A stretch of DNA of 64,000 nucleotides. It comes from Citrobacter werkmanii NBRC 105721 (GTDB taxonomy: Bacteria > Pseudomonadota > Gammaproteobacteria > Enterobacterales > Enterobacteriaceae). Positions 53,847-62,214 of the stretch are shown here, one piece after another. Both the position numbers and the translations under genes were made by a program. How positions within the stretch are numbered: position 1 is the first letter of the stretch; each line of letters opens with the position of its first letter. The notes beneath the pieces were generated by a model. The model worked only from the letters and a program-made list of their open reading frames with translations, was not told the DNA's origin and ran no database searches. The stretch spans positions 124,001 through 188,000 of the forward strand of contig BBMW01000013.1 of NCBI GenBank assembly GCA_000759755.1, written 5' to 3'.

Positions 53847-55187
53847 CTATGCGACGGTCAGCGCGTGCGGTTTATAGCGTTGCAGTTTGTAAATTGTCGC
53901 CGCAGCAGCGAGCAGCGCGGGAAGGCTAAGGAACATTAAGATACTATCAGCCTGCCATTGCAGGGAAAGCAGCTGGGCGCTCATCATCGTTCCGGCCACG
54001 CCGCCGAATCGGCCCACTCCCTGCATCCACGCAATACCCGTCGCGCGGCAGTGGGTAGGATAGAACGTCGCAGCCAGCGTCTGTAGCCCGGACTGCGCAC
54101 CGTTCATGGTAATCCCCATCAGGAAGATCAGGGCGCCGAACAGGATGATATGGTTATGCTCAAAACCGAGGGCGAGGGCAAACAGCATCGTCAGGATAAA
54201 GCCGAGTGACACCACTTTATGTGCTTCCCAGCGATCCATTAACCAACCGGCCAGCAGGATCCCCGCCGTACCGCCGAAGGTAAACAGTGAGGTTAACCAG
54301 GCCGATTCCGCCAGTGGATAGCCCATGCCCAACATCAGGGTTGGCATCCAGCTCAGCAGTACGTAATAGATAACCAGCCCCATAAAGTAGGTCAGCCACA
54401 GCATCAGCGTGCCCGGCAGCCAGGGCATACTGAACAATTGCGCCACGCTGCCTTTTTTGACCGTAACCTTGTCTTCATCCAGATAAAACTGGGTGACCTG
54501 TTCCAGACTGCCCGACATAAAGCGTTGGGCAATACGTTTCACCTGCGCAACGCTTTTACCACGGTGCACCAAATACTTAACCGACTCCGGTAGGAACAGC
54601 ACTAACAGCACAGTGAGCGTCAGCGGGGCGATTGCGCCAGCGAGCAGCACGCTGTGCCAGCCGTAGTTGGGGATCAGCCAGGAGGAGATGACGCCACCGC
54701 CCGCAGCCCCTAACGGAAAGCCGCAATACATGGTGTTTATTGCCATCGAACGGCAGCGTTTGGGCGCAAATTCTGACACAAGGGTAATGGCATTAGGCAT
54801 TGCCGCGCCGAGTCCAAGCCCGGTGAGAAAGCGCCAGAAGGTCAACATATTCAGCGTCTGTGCATAGGCGGTGCCGAGACTGGCGAGACCAAAGAACAAA
54901 CAGGAAAAGACCAGAACGCGCTTACGGCCCATCCGATCGGAAATCGGTCCGGCTAATAATGCGCCAAATGAGAGACCCAATAATGCGGCGCTTAAAACAG
55001 GCCCGAGATCCTGCTTCTGGATGCCCCAGTCGGCAGAGAGCGTGGGCGCAATATAACCCATCGCCGCGGTATCGAAGCCGTCAATGGCTAACACCAGAAA
55101 GCCCAGGACAATAATCACCCAATGAAAGCGTGAAAAAGGACTGTCGTCTATCGCCTGCTGGATATTCACTTTACCGGAATAAGCCAT
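53847..55187 (-). CDS. MFS transporter, aromatic acid:H+ symporter (AAHS) type
   Basis: 446-residue 12-helix major facilitator. DGFDTAAMGYIAP in helix 1 and GPISDRMGRKRVLV between helices 2 and 3 are the AAHS signatures seen in PcaK, BenK and MhpT; LVSEFAPKRCRS near 140 fits as well. Substrate probably an organic or aromatic acid, not determined. The gene has no catabolic neighbours and is missing from this place in K-12. GAGGGTGAC precedes the ATG, and an ERIC element lies 35 bases upstream. Confidence 0.85.
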   Translation of the reverse strand: MAYSGKVNIQQAIDDSPFSRFHWVIIVLGFLVLAIDGFDTAAMGYIAPTLSADWGIQKQDLGPVLSAALLGLSFGALLAGPISDRMGRKRVLVFSCLFFGLASLGTAYAQTLNMLTFWRFLTGLGLGAAMPNAITLVSEFAPKRCRSMAINTMYCGFPLGAAGGGVISSWLIPNYGWHSVLLAGAIAPLTLTVLLVLFLPESVKYLVHRGKSVAQVKRIAQRFMSGSLEQVTQFYLDEDKVTVKKGSVAQLFSMPWLPGTLMLWLTYFMGLVIYYVLLSWMPTLMLGMGYPLAESAWLTSLFTFGGTAGILLAGWLMDRWEAHKVVSLGFILTMLFALALGFEHNHIILFGALIFLMGITMNGAQSGLQTLAATFYPTHCRATGIAWMQGVGRFGGVAGTMMSAQLLSLQWQADSILMFLSLPALLAAAATIYKLQRYKPHALTVA

Positions 55188-55218
55188 GTCACCCTCGCCC
55201 GTTATGATGGTTGTTATC

Positions 55219-55343
<125 letters not shown>

Positions 55344-55443
55344 TATAAAATGCCCTTGTATTAGCTTGTATATACATTTGGCAGGTGGATAAAAAGTTGT
55401 CAAATATATTGGTTGTAAATGTTAACTGGTCGTTATTTTTGCA

Positions 55444-55477
55444 TAAAAAATGGCCGGACTGAGAACAGGCCGACCAT
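55444..55477 (-). terminator. lldD: Rho-independent terminator of lldPRD
   Basis: On the minus strand ATGGTCGG pairs with CCGGCCAT (one G-T pair) and is followed by six T residues, about 30 bases past the lldD stop. Confidence 0.85.
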
Positions 55478-55508
55478 GCAGAAAACACGATTTTTACGGG
55501 AGAGAGTG

Positions 55509-56699
55509 TTACGCAGCGCTACCCTGAGCCAGAGGCGCTAATGCAGCAGGCAGGCTCTTACCCAGCTCCTGTACCAGAGAATCGCGGCTGATTTCGTTAA
55601 TCGATTTCGCACCGGTTAAGGTCATCGCCACCTTCATCTCTTTCTCGATTAGGTTCAACAGGTTCGCCACACCGGCCTGGCCGTGGGTGGCGAGCGCGTA
55701 CAGATAAGCACGCCCCAGCAGCACGCTATCCGCACCCAGTGCAATCATGCGCACAACGTCCAGACCGTTACGGATCCCGCTGTCTGCCAGAATGGTGATG
55801 TCGCCTTTCACCGCATCGGCAATGGCGGGTAGCGCGCGAGCAGAAGACAGCACGCCATCTAACTGGCGGCCACCGTGGTTAGAAACGACAATGCCATCCG
55901 CGCCGAAACGGACGGCATCGCGGGCATCTTCCGGATCGAGGATCCCTTTGATCACCATCGGGCCGTCCCAGAATTCACGGATCCACTCGAGGTCTTTCCA
56001 GGAAATCGACGGATCGAAGTTATTCGCCAGCCAGCCAATGTAATCCTCAAGGCCGGTAGGTTTGCCAAGATAGGTTGAGATATTACCTAAGTCATGTGGG
56101 CGACCGTTCAGGCCCACGTCCCATGCCCACTGCGGATGGGTAACCGCTTGCCAGTAACGGCGCAGCGCGGCGTTGGGACCGCTCATCCCGGAATGGGCGT
56201 CACGGTAGCGTGCGCCAGGTGTTGGCATATCGACGGTAAAGACCAACGTAGAGCAGCCCGCCGCTTTGGCGCGTTCCAGGGCGTTACGCATAAAGCCACG
56301 ATCGCGCAGAACATATAACTGGAACCACATCGGACGCTTGATGGTCGGAGCGACTTCTTCAATTGGACATACGGAAACCGTGGAAAGCGTAAACGGAATG
56401 CCTTTGGCGTCAGCGGCAGCGGCGGCTTGCACTTCGCCCCGGCGCGCATACATTCCGCACAGGCCGACAGGCGCGAGAGCCACGGGCATGGAGAGCGTTT
56501 CGTTGAACAGCTTTGTCTCGAGGCTCAGATCGGACATATTCTTCAGCACACGCTGGCGCAGCGCCACTTCCGACAGGTCTTCGACGTTGCGGCGCAGAGT
56601 GCGCTCTGCATACGCGCCGCCGTCAATGTAGTGGAACAAGAAAGGGGGCAAAATACGTTGGGCTGCGGCGCGATAGTCGCTGGCTGCTGAAATAATCAT
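55509..56699 (-). CDS. lldD: L-lactate dehydrogenase (quinone-linked, FMN)
   Basis: 396-residue membrane-associated flavoenzyme oxidising L-lactate to pyruvate and feeding electrons to quinone. The active-site His and Arg lie in [12 protein letters not shown] near 273-284, and FMN-binding [11 protein letters not shown] near 307. The start overlaps the lldR stop as ATGA. Last gene of lldPRD. Confidence 0.98.
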   Translation of the reverse strand: MIISAASDYRAAAQRILPPFLFHYIDGGAYAERTLRRNVEDLSEVALRQRVLKNMSDLSLETKLFNETLSMPVALAPVGLCGMYARRGEVQAAAAADAKGIPFTLSTVSVCPIEEVAPTIKRPMWFQLYVLRDRGFMRNALERAKAAGCSTLVFTVDMPTPGARYRDAHSGMSGPNAALRRYWQAVTHPQWAWDVGLNGRPHDLGNISTYLGKPTGLEDYIGWLANNFDPSISWKDLEWIREFWDGPMVIKGILDPEDARDAVRFGADGIVVSNHGGRQLDGVLSSARALPAIADAVKGDITILADSGIRNGLDVVRMIALGADSVLLGRAYLYALATHGQAGVANLLNLIEKEMKVAMTLTGAKSINEISRDSLVQELGKSLPAALAPLAQGSAA

Positions 56700-57472
56700 G
56701 TGTTGTTCTCCCTGCTATTCTCACCAGGGTCACCGGGCAGGCGGGTGATACGCGCCTGGCGGGCCTGATCTTCGTCAAATTGTTTAATCGTGGTGTGGAC
56801 AAAGCTGAGGTGCGCCATCATGGCCTTACGCGCGCCATCAGCATCACCGGCGACAATGGCGTCCAGCACGGCCTGATGTTGTTCTGTAAGCTGTGAAAAT
56901 ACGGGCGGCACAAGATACATACGTTGGCGGCTCTGTTTTACCGAAGACTGCAATACGTCGAAGAAACCGCGCATGGTCTGTAACAGCACCACGTTATGCG
57001 AGGCTTCCGCAATGGCGAGATGAAAGCGCACGTCCGCCTGTGAGGCGAGATCTGGATCTTCGCTTTGCGTAGCCTCGAAACAGAGTCTGATCTTCTCTTT
57101 GTCGGCGCTGGTGGCCCGCATGGCTGCGTGCCAGGCGGTACTGGCTTCAATGGCGTGGCGGGCTTCCAGAATATCGAAGCTGTAATCAGGATCGTCCGCC
57201 AGCAGGGTTTTCAGCGGCTGAACGATGTTTTGTTCAGACCAGGCTTCATGCTGCCAGCGAACAAACGTCCCGCCGCCGCGACGGCTGATCAACACGCCTT
57301 CACTCACCAGCTTTGCTAACGCCTCGCGCAGCGAGTTGCGCGACACGCCGAGCTGTACGGCCAACTGGCGCTCAGCGGGCAACTTCATGCCCGCCTCCAG
57401 CTGTTGTTCTTCAATCAGCGCCCGCACACGAGAAGCGACTTCGTCGGACAGGCGTCTGGGCATCACTATCAT
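56696..57472 (-). CDS. lldR: GntR-family regulator LldR
   Basis: 258-residue FadR-subfamily regulator. Winged HTH in residues 8-75 ([20 protein letters not shown]) and a C-terminal FCD effector domain that responds to L-lactate. It is translationally coupled to both neighbours through ATGA overlaps and probably acts at two operator-like sites upstream of lldP. Confidence 0.98.
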   Translation of the reverse strand: MIVMPRRLSDEVASRVRALIEEQQLEAGMKLPAERQLAVQLGVSRNSLREALAKLVSEGVLISRRGGGTFVRWQHEAWSEQNIVQPLKTLLADDPDYSFDILEARHAIEASTAWHAAMRATSADKEKIRLCFEATQSEDPDLASQADVRFHLAIAEASHNVVLLQTMRGFFDVLQSSVKQSRQRMYLVPPVFSQLTEQHQAVLDAIVAGDADGARKAMMAHLSFVHTTIKQFDEDQARQARITRLPGDPGENSRENNT

Positions 57473-59124
57473 GGAATCATCCAGGTTAAGACATAGGCCT
57501 GCAGGGTGGTAATCACTCCCACCATGCAGGTGAAAATCAGGCTATGTTTCACGGTAAAGCGGAACAGATCAGACTCTTTCCCCACTAATCCCACTGCCGC
57601 ACAGGCGATAGCGATAGACTGTGGAGAGATCATCTTGCCGGTCACGCCGCCGGTGGTATTTGCCGCCACCATCAGCACATCCGAAACGCCGATTTGCTGA
57701 GCTGCGGTGGCCTGCAGGGCGGCAAACAGGGCGTTAGATGAGGTATCGGACCCGGTCAGGAATACCCCCAGCCAGCCGAGGAACGGCGAGAAGAAAGTAA
57801 ACGCGCTGCCAGTGTGCGCCAGGGCCAACGCCAGGGTTGATGACAGCCCGGAGTAGTTAGAGATAAACGCGAATGCCAGCACCATCCCGATGGAATAGAT
57901 TGGTAGCGCCAGATCTTTCAGCGTGTTGCCAAAGGTCTGCAGCGCAGCGGACGGCTTCATCTTCAGCCAGACGATAGACAGCAGAGCGGCAAACAGAATC
58001 GCGGTACCGGTCGCGGAGAACCAGTCAAATTTGTACACCGCCGCGTAGGCTGTGGCTTCGTGTACGACCGGTGGCATACGGGCTACCAGCTTGTCGAGGA
58101 ACGGAACCGGAATATTGACCACCCAGTGGTACATCGCGCCACCCGGCGCAAACAGCGCTTTAAACGGCGGTATGCTCCACAGCGTGACGGTGGCGGTCAG
58201 GAACAGGAACGGGGACCAGGCGCGGATGATTTGCCCCGCAGTGTAGCGGGTGCGCGACAGGTCCATATCGACCTGCGAAGCGCCCATATCGCCGAAGCGG
58301 AAGATACGTACCGGCTGCCAGCGTTTCAGGAACAGCGTCAGACACACCAGTGAGACCAGCGAAGAGATGATGTCCGGCAGTTCCGGCCCGATAAAGTTCG
58401 AGCTGAGGTATTGGGCGATAGCAAACGAGCCGCCAGCGACCATTACCGCAGGCCAGGTTTCTTTCACGCCGCGCCAGCCATCCATAATCGCCATAATCCA
58501 GAACAGCACGATAATCGTCAGGAACGGCAACTGACGACCGACCATCTGGCCAATCTCAAAGCTGTCCAGTCCGGTAACCTGGCCGGCAACCAGAATCGGA
58601 ATGCCCATTGCGCCAAAGGCGACTGGCGCGGTATTCACGATCAAGCACAGCCCGGCCGCGTACAGCGGGTTAAAGCCCAGACCCACCAGCAGCGCGGCGG
58701 TAATGGCGACCGGTGCGCCAAAGCCTGCCGCCCCCTCAAGGAATGCTCCAAAGGAGAAACCGACGATCAGCATTTGCAGACGCTGGTCTGGGGTAATGGA
58801 GAGTATTGATGAACGGATGATGTCGAACTGCCCGGTTTTTACCGAGATTTTATAAACGAATACTGCTGCGATGATTATCCAGGCAATCGGCCACAAACCA
58901 TAAAAGAAGCCGTATACCACCGAGGCCAGAGCGTGATCGACCGGCATTTTGTAGAACAGTAGGGCGACAGCCAGAGCGATCACTACCGTCCATGACGCCG
59001 CAACATAGCCTTTCAGCTTGAGCTTAATCAGGGCGAAGAAAAAGAACAGGATTGGGAGCGATGCGATCAGACTGGAAAGCCAGATGTTACCGGCCGGATC
59101 GTAGTTCTGTTGCCAGAGATTCAT
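57469..59124 (-). CDS. lldP: L-lactate permease LldP
   Basis: 551-residue inner-membrane lactate/H+ symporter with 12 or more hydrophobic segments. [16 protein letters not shown] near 125 and [11 protein letters not shown] near 440 are the family motifs. ATG 59124 gives the E. coli length; the frame extends 9 codons further. First gene of lldPRD. Confidence 0.98.
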   Translation of the reverse strand: MNLWQQNYDPAGNIWLSSLIASLPILFFFFALIKLKLKGYVAASWTVVIALAVALLFYKMPVDHALASVVYGFFYGLWPIAWIIIAAVFVYKISVKTGQFDIIRSSILSITPDQRLQMLIVGFSFGAFLEGAAGFGAPVAITAALLVGLGFNPLYAAGLCLIVNTAPVAFGAMGIPILVAGQVTGLDSFEIGQMVGRQLPFLTIIVLFWIMAIMDGWRGVKETWPAVMVAGGSFAIAQYLSSNFIGPELPDIISSLVSLVCLTLFLKRWQPVRIFRFGDMGASQVDMDLSRTRYTAGQIIRAWSPFLFLTATVTLWSIPPFKALFAPGGAMYHWVVNIPVPFLDKLVARMPPVVHEATAYAAVYKFDWFSATGTAILFAALLSIVWLKMKPSAALQTFGNTLKDLALPIYSIGMVLAFAFISNYSGLSSTLALALAHTGSAFTFFSPFLGWLGVFLTGSDTSSNALFAALQATAAQQIGVSDVLMVAANTTGGVTGKMISPQSIAIACAAVGLVGKESDLFRFTVKHSLIFTCMVGVITTLQAYVLTWMIP

Positions 59125-59198
59125 TGCAGGTCTCCTGGGGGCCTTAGACATAATGAAATGAGTCTTTGCTCATCTCTTCGTCACATTATGTGTAAAAG

Positions 59199-59210
59199 TG
59201 GCCCTGCCAA
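59199..59210. promoter_or_regulatory. LldR-like operator, lldP-proximal
   Basis: TTGGCAGGGCCA on the minus strand, about 75 bases upstream of lldP. Shares TTGGYAGGGCCA with the distal site. Confidence 0.6.
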
Positions 59211-59321
59211 TATTGTTGTGTAGGGGTAATGACAATGAATGGTTAATCAGATGTTATTTATTGGCAACGGTATTGTACGCGAATTTTAATGAAATGTGAG
59301 GTGATGGTAGGATCTGGTTAT

Positions 59322-59338
59322 AATTGGTAGGGCCAATT
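59322..59338. promoter_or_regulatory. LldR-like operator, distal
   Basis: AATTGGTAGGGCCAATT, an interrupted palindrome with 6-base arms. Its centre lies about 125 bases from the proximal site, close to 12 helical turns, as suits DNA looping. Confidence 0.62.
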
Positions 59339-59354
59339 GGCGGGGCAGGAAAGA

Positions 59355-59377
59355 CCGGGCAAACGGATGTTGCCCGG
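59355..59377 (-). terminator. yibL: Hairpin after yibL
   Basis: CCGGGCAA (59355-59362) / TTGCCCGG (59370-59377), perfect 8-base stem, 7 bases beyond the yibL stop, with a weak TCTTTCC tract after it. Confidence 0.6.
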
Positions 59378-59384
59378 CAGGAGA

Positions 59385-59747
59385 TCAGAACTCGGTTTTT
59401 GCAAAGCCTGTCATCTCTTTCAGGCCCATTTCACGGCCAAGTTCGGTCATCGGGTGGACGACAATCAGGCCACGTACGCTTTTCTTCAGCTTGCCCATGT
59501 CGGCCTGTTCTTTTTTGCTAATGGCACGGCGGAAGGGAAGTTTCGTTAGCTTTTGCGCTTCTTTGCTCAGCTTCTGGCCGTGGACTTCACGCAGGCGCGC
59601 GATCTCGGTTTCCAGGGTTTCTTTCTCTTTTTCCAGCTCGGCATATTTGTCTGCTGCTTCAACCAGCGACAGGTCAGCCTGCTGATGGCGGATAGCGTCC
59701 AGACGATCGCTCAGGCGTTTAATTTCGTTTTTTTCGACTTCTTTCAT
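59385..59747 (-). CDS. yibL: Ribosome-associated protein YibL
   Basis: 120-residue basic protein with a strongly predicted coiled coil (about 1-60) and a C-terminal lysine-rich region, equal in length to E. coli YibL, which co-sediments with ribosomes. Mechanism unknown. Confidence 0.95.
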   Translation of the reverse strand: MKEVEKNEIKRLSDRLDAIRHQQADLSLVEAADKYAELEKEKETLETEIARLREVHGQKLSKEAQKLTKLPFRRAISKKEQADMGKLKKSVRGLIVVHPMTELGREMGLKEMTGFAKTEF

Positions 59748-60039
59748 AGGATAGCTTCTGATAAAAATAGAATGTATATCCTATAGTATGCGCGCAGAGC
59801 GGGATTCTTCACAACAAATCGAAGATAAATAATCAAATGCCGCAAGTATTAATCAGCTAATGATAATATTACGCTTTTGATTGATAAGGAATTTTAAGCA
59901 ATAAGATCGGCCATGGCGCTTTCTGTTGGCGGGTTGATAGCGAAGCACGTTTTCCTCAATATAATCGCCCAACCGATCCTAAACTTAAATGATCAACCGC
60001 GCAGGCTAAGCGTGGTTAATACATGGAGGAGGGAAGATT
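59748..60039. other. Divergent yibL/yibT intergenic region
   Basis: About 290 AT-rich bases. TATAAT at 59960-59965 may be a yibT -10, but the nearest TTGATA lies 20 bases away. An AGGAGGGA Shine-Dalgarno lies before yibT. No ORF. Confidence 0.5.
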
Positions 60040-60246
60040 ATGGCGAAAATAGGTGAGAATGTTTCGGTCCTTATTGATAAGACTGTTGATTTCATGGCCT
60101 CAAGCCAGGCTTTTCGCGAGTATCTGAATAAAACACCGCCGCGCAACGTTGTCCCTTCTGAAATACCGCAGGAGAATGCGCAGCTGTATCTGCAACGTCT
60201 GGCGTACTATCGACAGCTGTATCGACCGCAGCAGGAAGAGAAATAA
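60040..60246 (+). CDS. yibT: Small protein YibT
   Basis: 68-residue protein starting [20 protein letters not shown], clearly homologous to E. coli YibT (69 residues). No known domain or function. It has an amphipathic N-terminal half and a basic Arg/Tyr-rich tail (YYRQLYRP). Convergent with mtlR, only 12 bases apart. Confidence 0.9.
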   Translation: MAKIGENVSVLIDKTVDFMASSQAFREYLNKTPPRNVVPSEIPQENAQLYLQRLAYYRQLYRPQQEEK

Positions 60247-60258
60247 GCCTGCATGGAC

Positions 60259-60849
60259 TTATTTTTGAAAGGCTTTTTTTAAGCTGATTTTAGAAATCAG
60301 CTCGGTCAGGGAAAGTACCATCGTGGAGCGTACCATTTGCTGGTAGCGCTGGATCTGCATGGCGTGCAAACCTGAGTCTGAGGTATCAAACTGTGGCGGC
60401 GGCGGGAGTGCCGTCACGCAGTGAAGCTCGCCAAACGGCCCGAGAATCTCGTCGTCGGTAAACGCATATTCATTGCCGTCGTGATTCAGCTCTTCCCGCA
60501 GCGCCATCAGAAGCTCCGCATCTTCATACTCCGGGCGGCTGAGTACGCCCAGACCATAGATTAGCTTCAAACGAACCGAAAGATCGCCTAATGGACCGTC
60601 GCCGTCGAGCAACGGTTCTACGGCATATTTCACCGCATAGTCATCTTTGCGAAATACCTGAAGCACAAGGATATTCACCGCCTCAGTGAGCAGTTCTACG
60701 GCGGTGATGAGGAAGCTGCGTACGGTTTTGCCAGCATTCAGACGCTCAAGCACACGATTTTCAAAGGCCTGCGTTTGTTCCATTATTGCCTGCATATCTG
60801 ACAATCTGTCATTCGGGCGCAGGCTGACCTGCGCCACATTCTCTATCAT
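60259..60849 (-). CDS. mtlR: Mannitol operon repressor MtlR
   Basis: 196-residue all-helical repressor of mtlADR, one residue longer than in E. coli. The core [18 protein letters not shown] and the region [15 protein letters not shown] are nearly identical to E. coli. It overlaps mtlD by ATGA, and its last codons (KKAFQK) coincide with a T-rich stretch on the plus strand that could terminate yibT transcripts. Confidence 0.97.
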   Translation of the reverse strand: MIENVAQVSLRPNDRLSDMQAIMEQTQAFENRVLERLNAGKTVRSFLITAVELLTEAVNILVLQVFRKDDYAVKYAVEPLLDGDGPLGDLSVRLKLIYGLGVLSRPEYEDAELLMALREELNHDGNEYAFTDDEILGPFGELHCVTALPPPPQFDTSDSGLHAMQIQRYQQMVRSTMVLSLTELISKISLKKAFQK

Positions 60850-61994
60850 TTGGTCGCGTTATATGCGTTAACCGCCTCCGCCACCACATCACTGTTGGCA
60901 TCCAGACCGGATACCTGCGCCAGCGCGGCCTGTGGACCTTTTTCGTCAATCAGCGCGGCCAGTTCCTGTGCCTGCGGATCTTCTTCACTGCGATAGTGCA
61001 TTGCAGCAGCAATACCGGTAACCAGATTAACGTGCGGCAAACCATACTCCAGCGTGCCCAGCAGCGGTTTAATCAGGCGGTCGCCCGCGCTCAGTTTACG
61101 CAGCGGCTGACGTCCTACGCGCTCAACATCATCTTTCAGATACGGGTTTTCAAAACGACCGAGGATTTTCTGAATGTATGCTGCATGTTTAGCTGCATCA
61201 AAGCCATAGCGTTTGATCAGTACCGCGCCGCTCTCTTCCATCGCACCTTTGACCACTGCGCGGATTTTCTCGTCGAGAATCGCGTCACGGATGGTCTGAT
61301 GACCGGTCAATTTTCCGAGGTACGCGGTTATAGCATGCCCGGTGTTCAGCGTGAAGAGTTTACGTTCGACAAATGCCATCAGGTTATCAGTTAATTCCAT
61401 TCCCGGGATGTTTGGCAGCTCGCCTTTGAACTGCGTTTGGTCGACAATCCACTCGCTGAATGTTTCAACGGTAACTTCCAGCGGATCGTTGGTCGCAGAA
61501 GCAGATGGCGGCACGATGCGATCCACGGCGGAATCGACAAAGCCAACATGTTCTTCAACCCAGCCTTTGTCTTCATCTGCCAGCGCGTTCATGACGTGGC
61601 CTTTCAGCTGTGTGGTTCCGCGCACCATGTTTTCACAGGCAATGATATTCAACGGGGTAGAGATGCCCTGCGCTTTGCGTTTTACCAGCCCTTTAGCGAT
61701 GGCCGGAGCGATACGCTCAAGCACAACCGGACCCACGGCAGTGGTGATTAAATCAACGTGGGCAATCAGGTCGACGACATCATCGCCGATGCTGCTGACG
61801 GCGTTGACGCCGGAAACGGTATCAACCTGCTCGTTTTCACCTACAACATGAACCTGATAGCTATGACGGGCATTCAGGGCATCGAGCACGACCTGGTTTA
61901 CATCCGCAAACGTCAGCTGTATCCCCGCGTCCGCCAGCAGTTTGCCGATAAAGCCACGACCGATATTACCTGCGCCAAAATGTAATGCTTTCAT
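60846..61994 (-). CDS. mtlD: Mannitol-1-phosphate 5-dehydrogenase
   Basis: 382-residue NAD-dependent dehydrogenase converting mannitol-1-phosphate to fructose-6-phosphate. [12 protein letters not shown] at residues 5-16 binds NAD. ATG 61994 with GAAGG upstream gives the E. coli length. It lies 220 bases after mtlA, a gap filled by a hairpin repeat and an ERIC element. Confidence 0.98.
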   Translation of the reverse strand: MKALHFGAGNIGRGFIGKLLADAGIQLTFADVNQVVLDALNARHSYQVHVVGENEQVDTVSGVNAVSSIGDDVVDLIAHVDLITTAVGPVVLERIAPAIAKGLVKRKAQGISTPLNIIACENMVRGTTQLKGHVMNALADEDKGWVEEHVGFVDSAVDRIVPPSASATNDPLEVTVETFSEWIVDQTQFKGELPNIPGMELTDNLMAFVERKLFTLNTGHAITAYLGKLTGHQTIRDAILDEKIRAVVKGAMEESGAVLIKRYGFDAAKHAAYIQKILGRFENPYLKDDVERVGRQPLRKLSAGDRLIKPLLGTLEYGLPHVNLVTGIAAAMHYRSEEDPQAQELAALIDEKGPQAALAQVSGLDANSDVVAEAVNAYNATK

Positions 61995-62057
61995 AGTATT
62001 AACCTTCATTAATGTTTTTACCCAAGAGGGCTGGGGTGAGGCTTTTCCCTCAACCTA

Positions 62058-62080
62058 ACCCTCTCCACAAGGGAGAGGAT
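62058..62080. repeat. GGGAGAGG-type hairpin between mtlA and mtlD
   Basis: CCTCTCC (62060-62066) / GGAGAGG (62072-62078) with a 5-base loop, in the context CCCTCAACCTAACC, a repeat style common between enterobacterial genes. Confidence 0.65.
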
Positions 62081-62087
62081 ATCGCCT

Positions 62088-62209
62088 TCATATTTCGAAC
62101 TGCAGATGCGTTGGCTCTCCTCGCTCACCCCAGTCACGTACTTATGTACGCTCCTGGGGATTCACTGTGTTGCCGCCTTCCTGCAGCTCGAACTATTTTG
62201 GGGATACTT
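62088..62209. repeat. ERIC element between mtlA and mtlD
   Basis: About 120 bases with the ERIC core CGCTCACCCCAGTCACGTAC and TTATGTACGCTCCTGGGGATTCAC split by one join, outer arms TTCGAACTGCAG and CTGCAGCTCGAA. It lies about 6 bases past the mtlA stop, within the mtlADR transcript. Confidence 0.93.
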
Positions 62210-62214
62210 AACTG

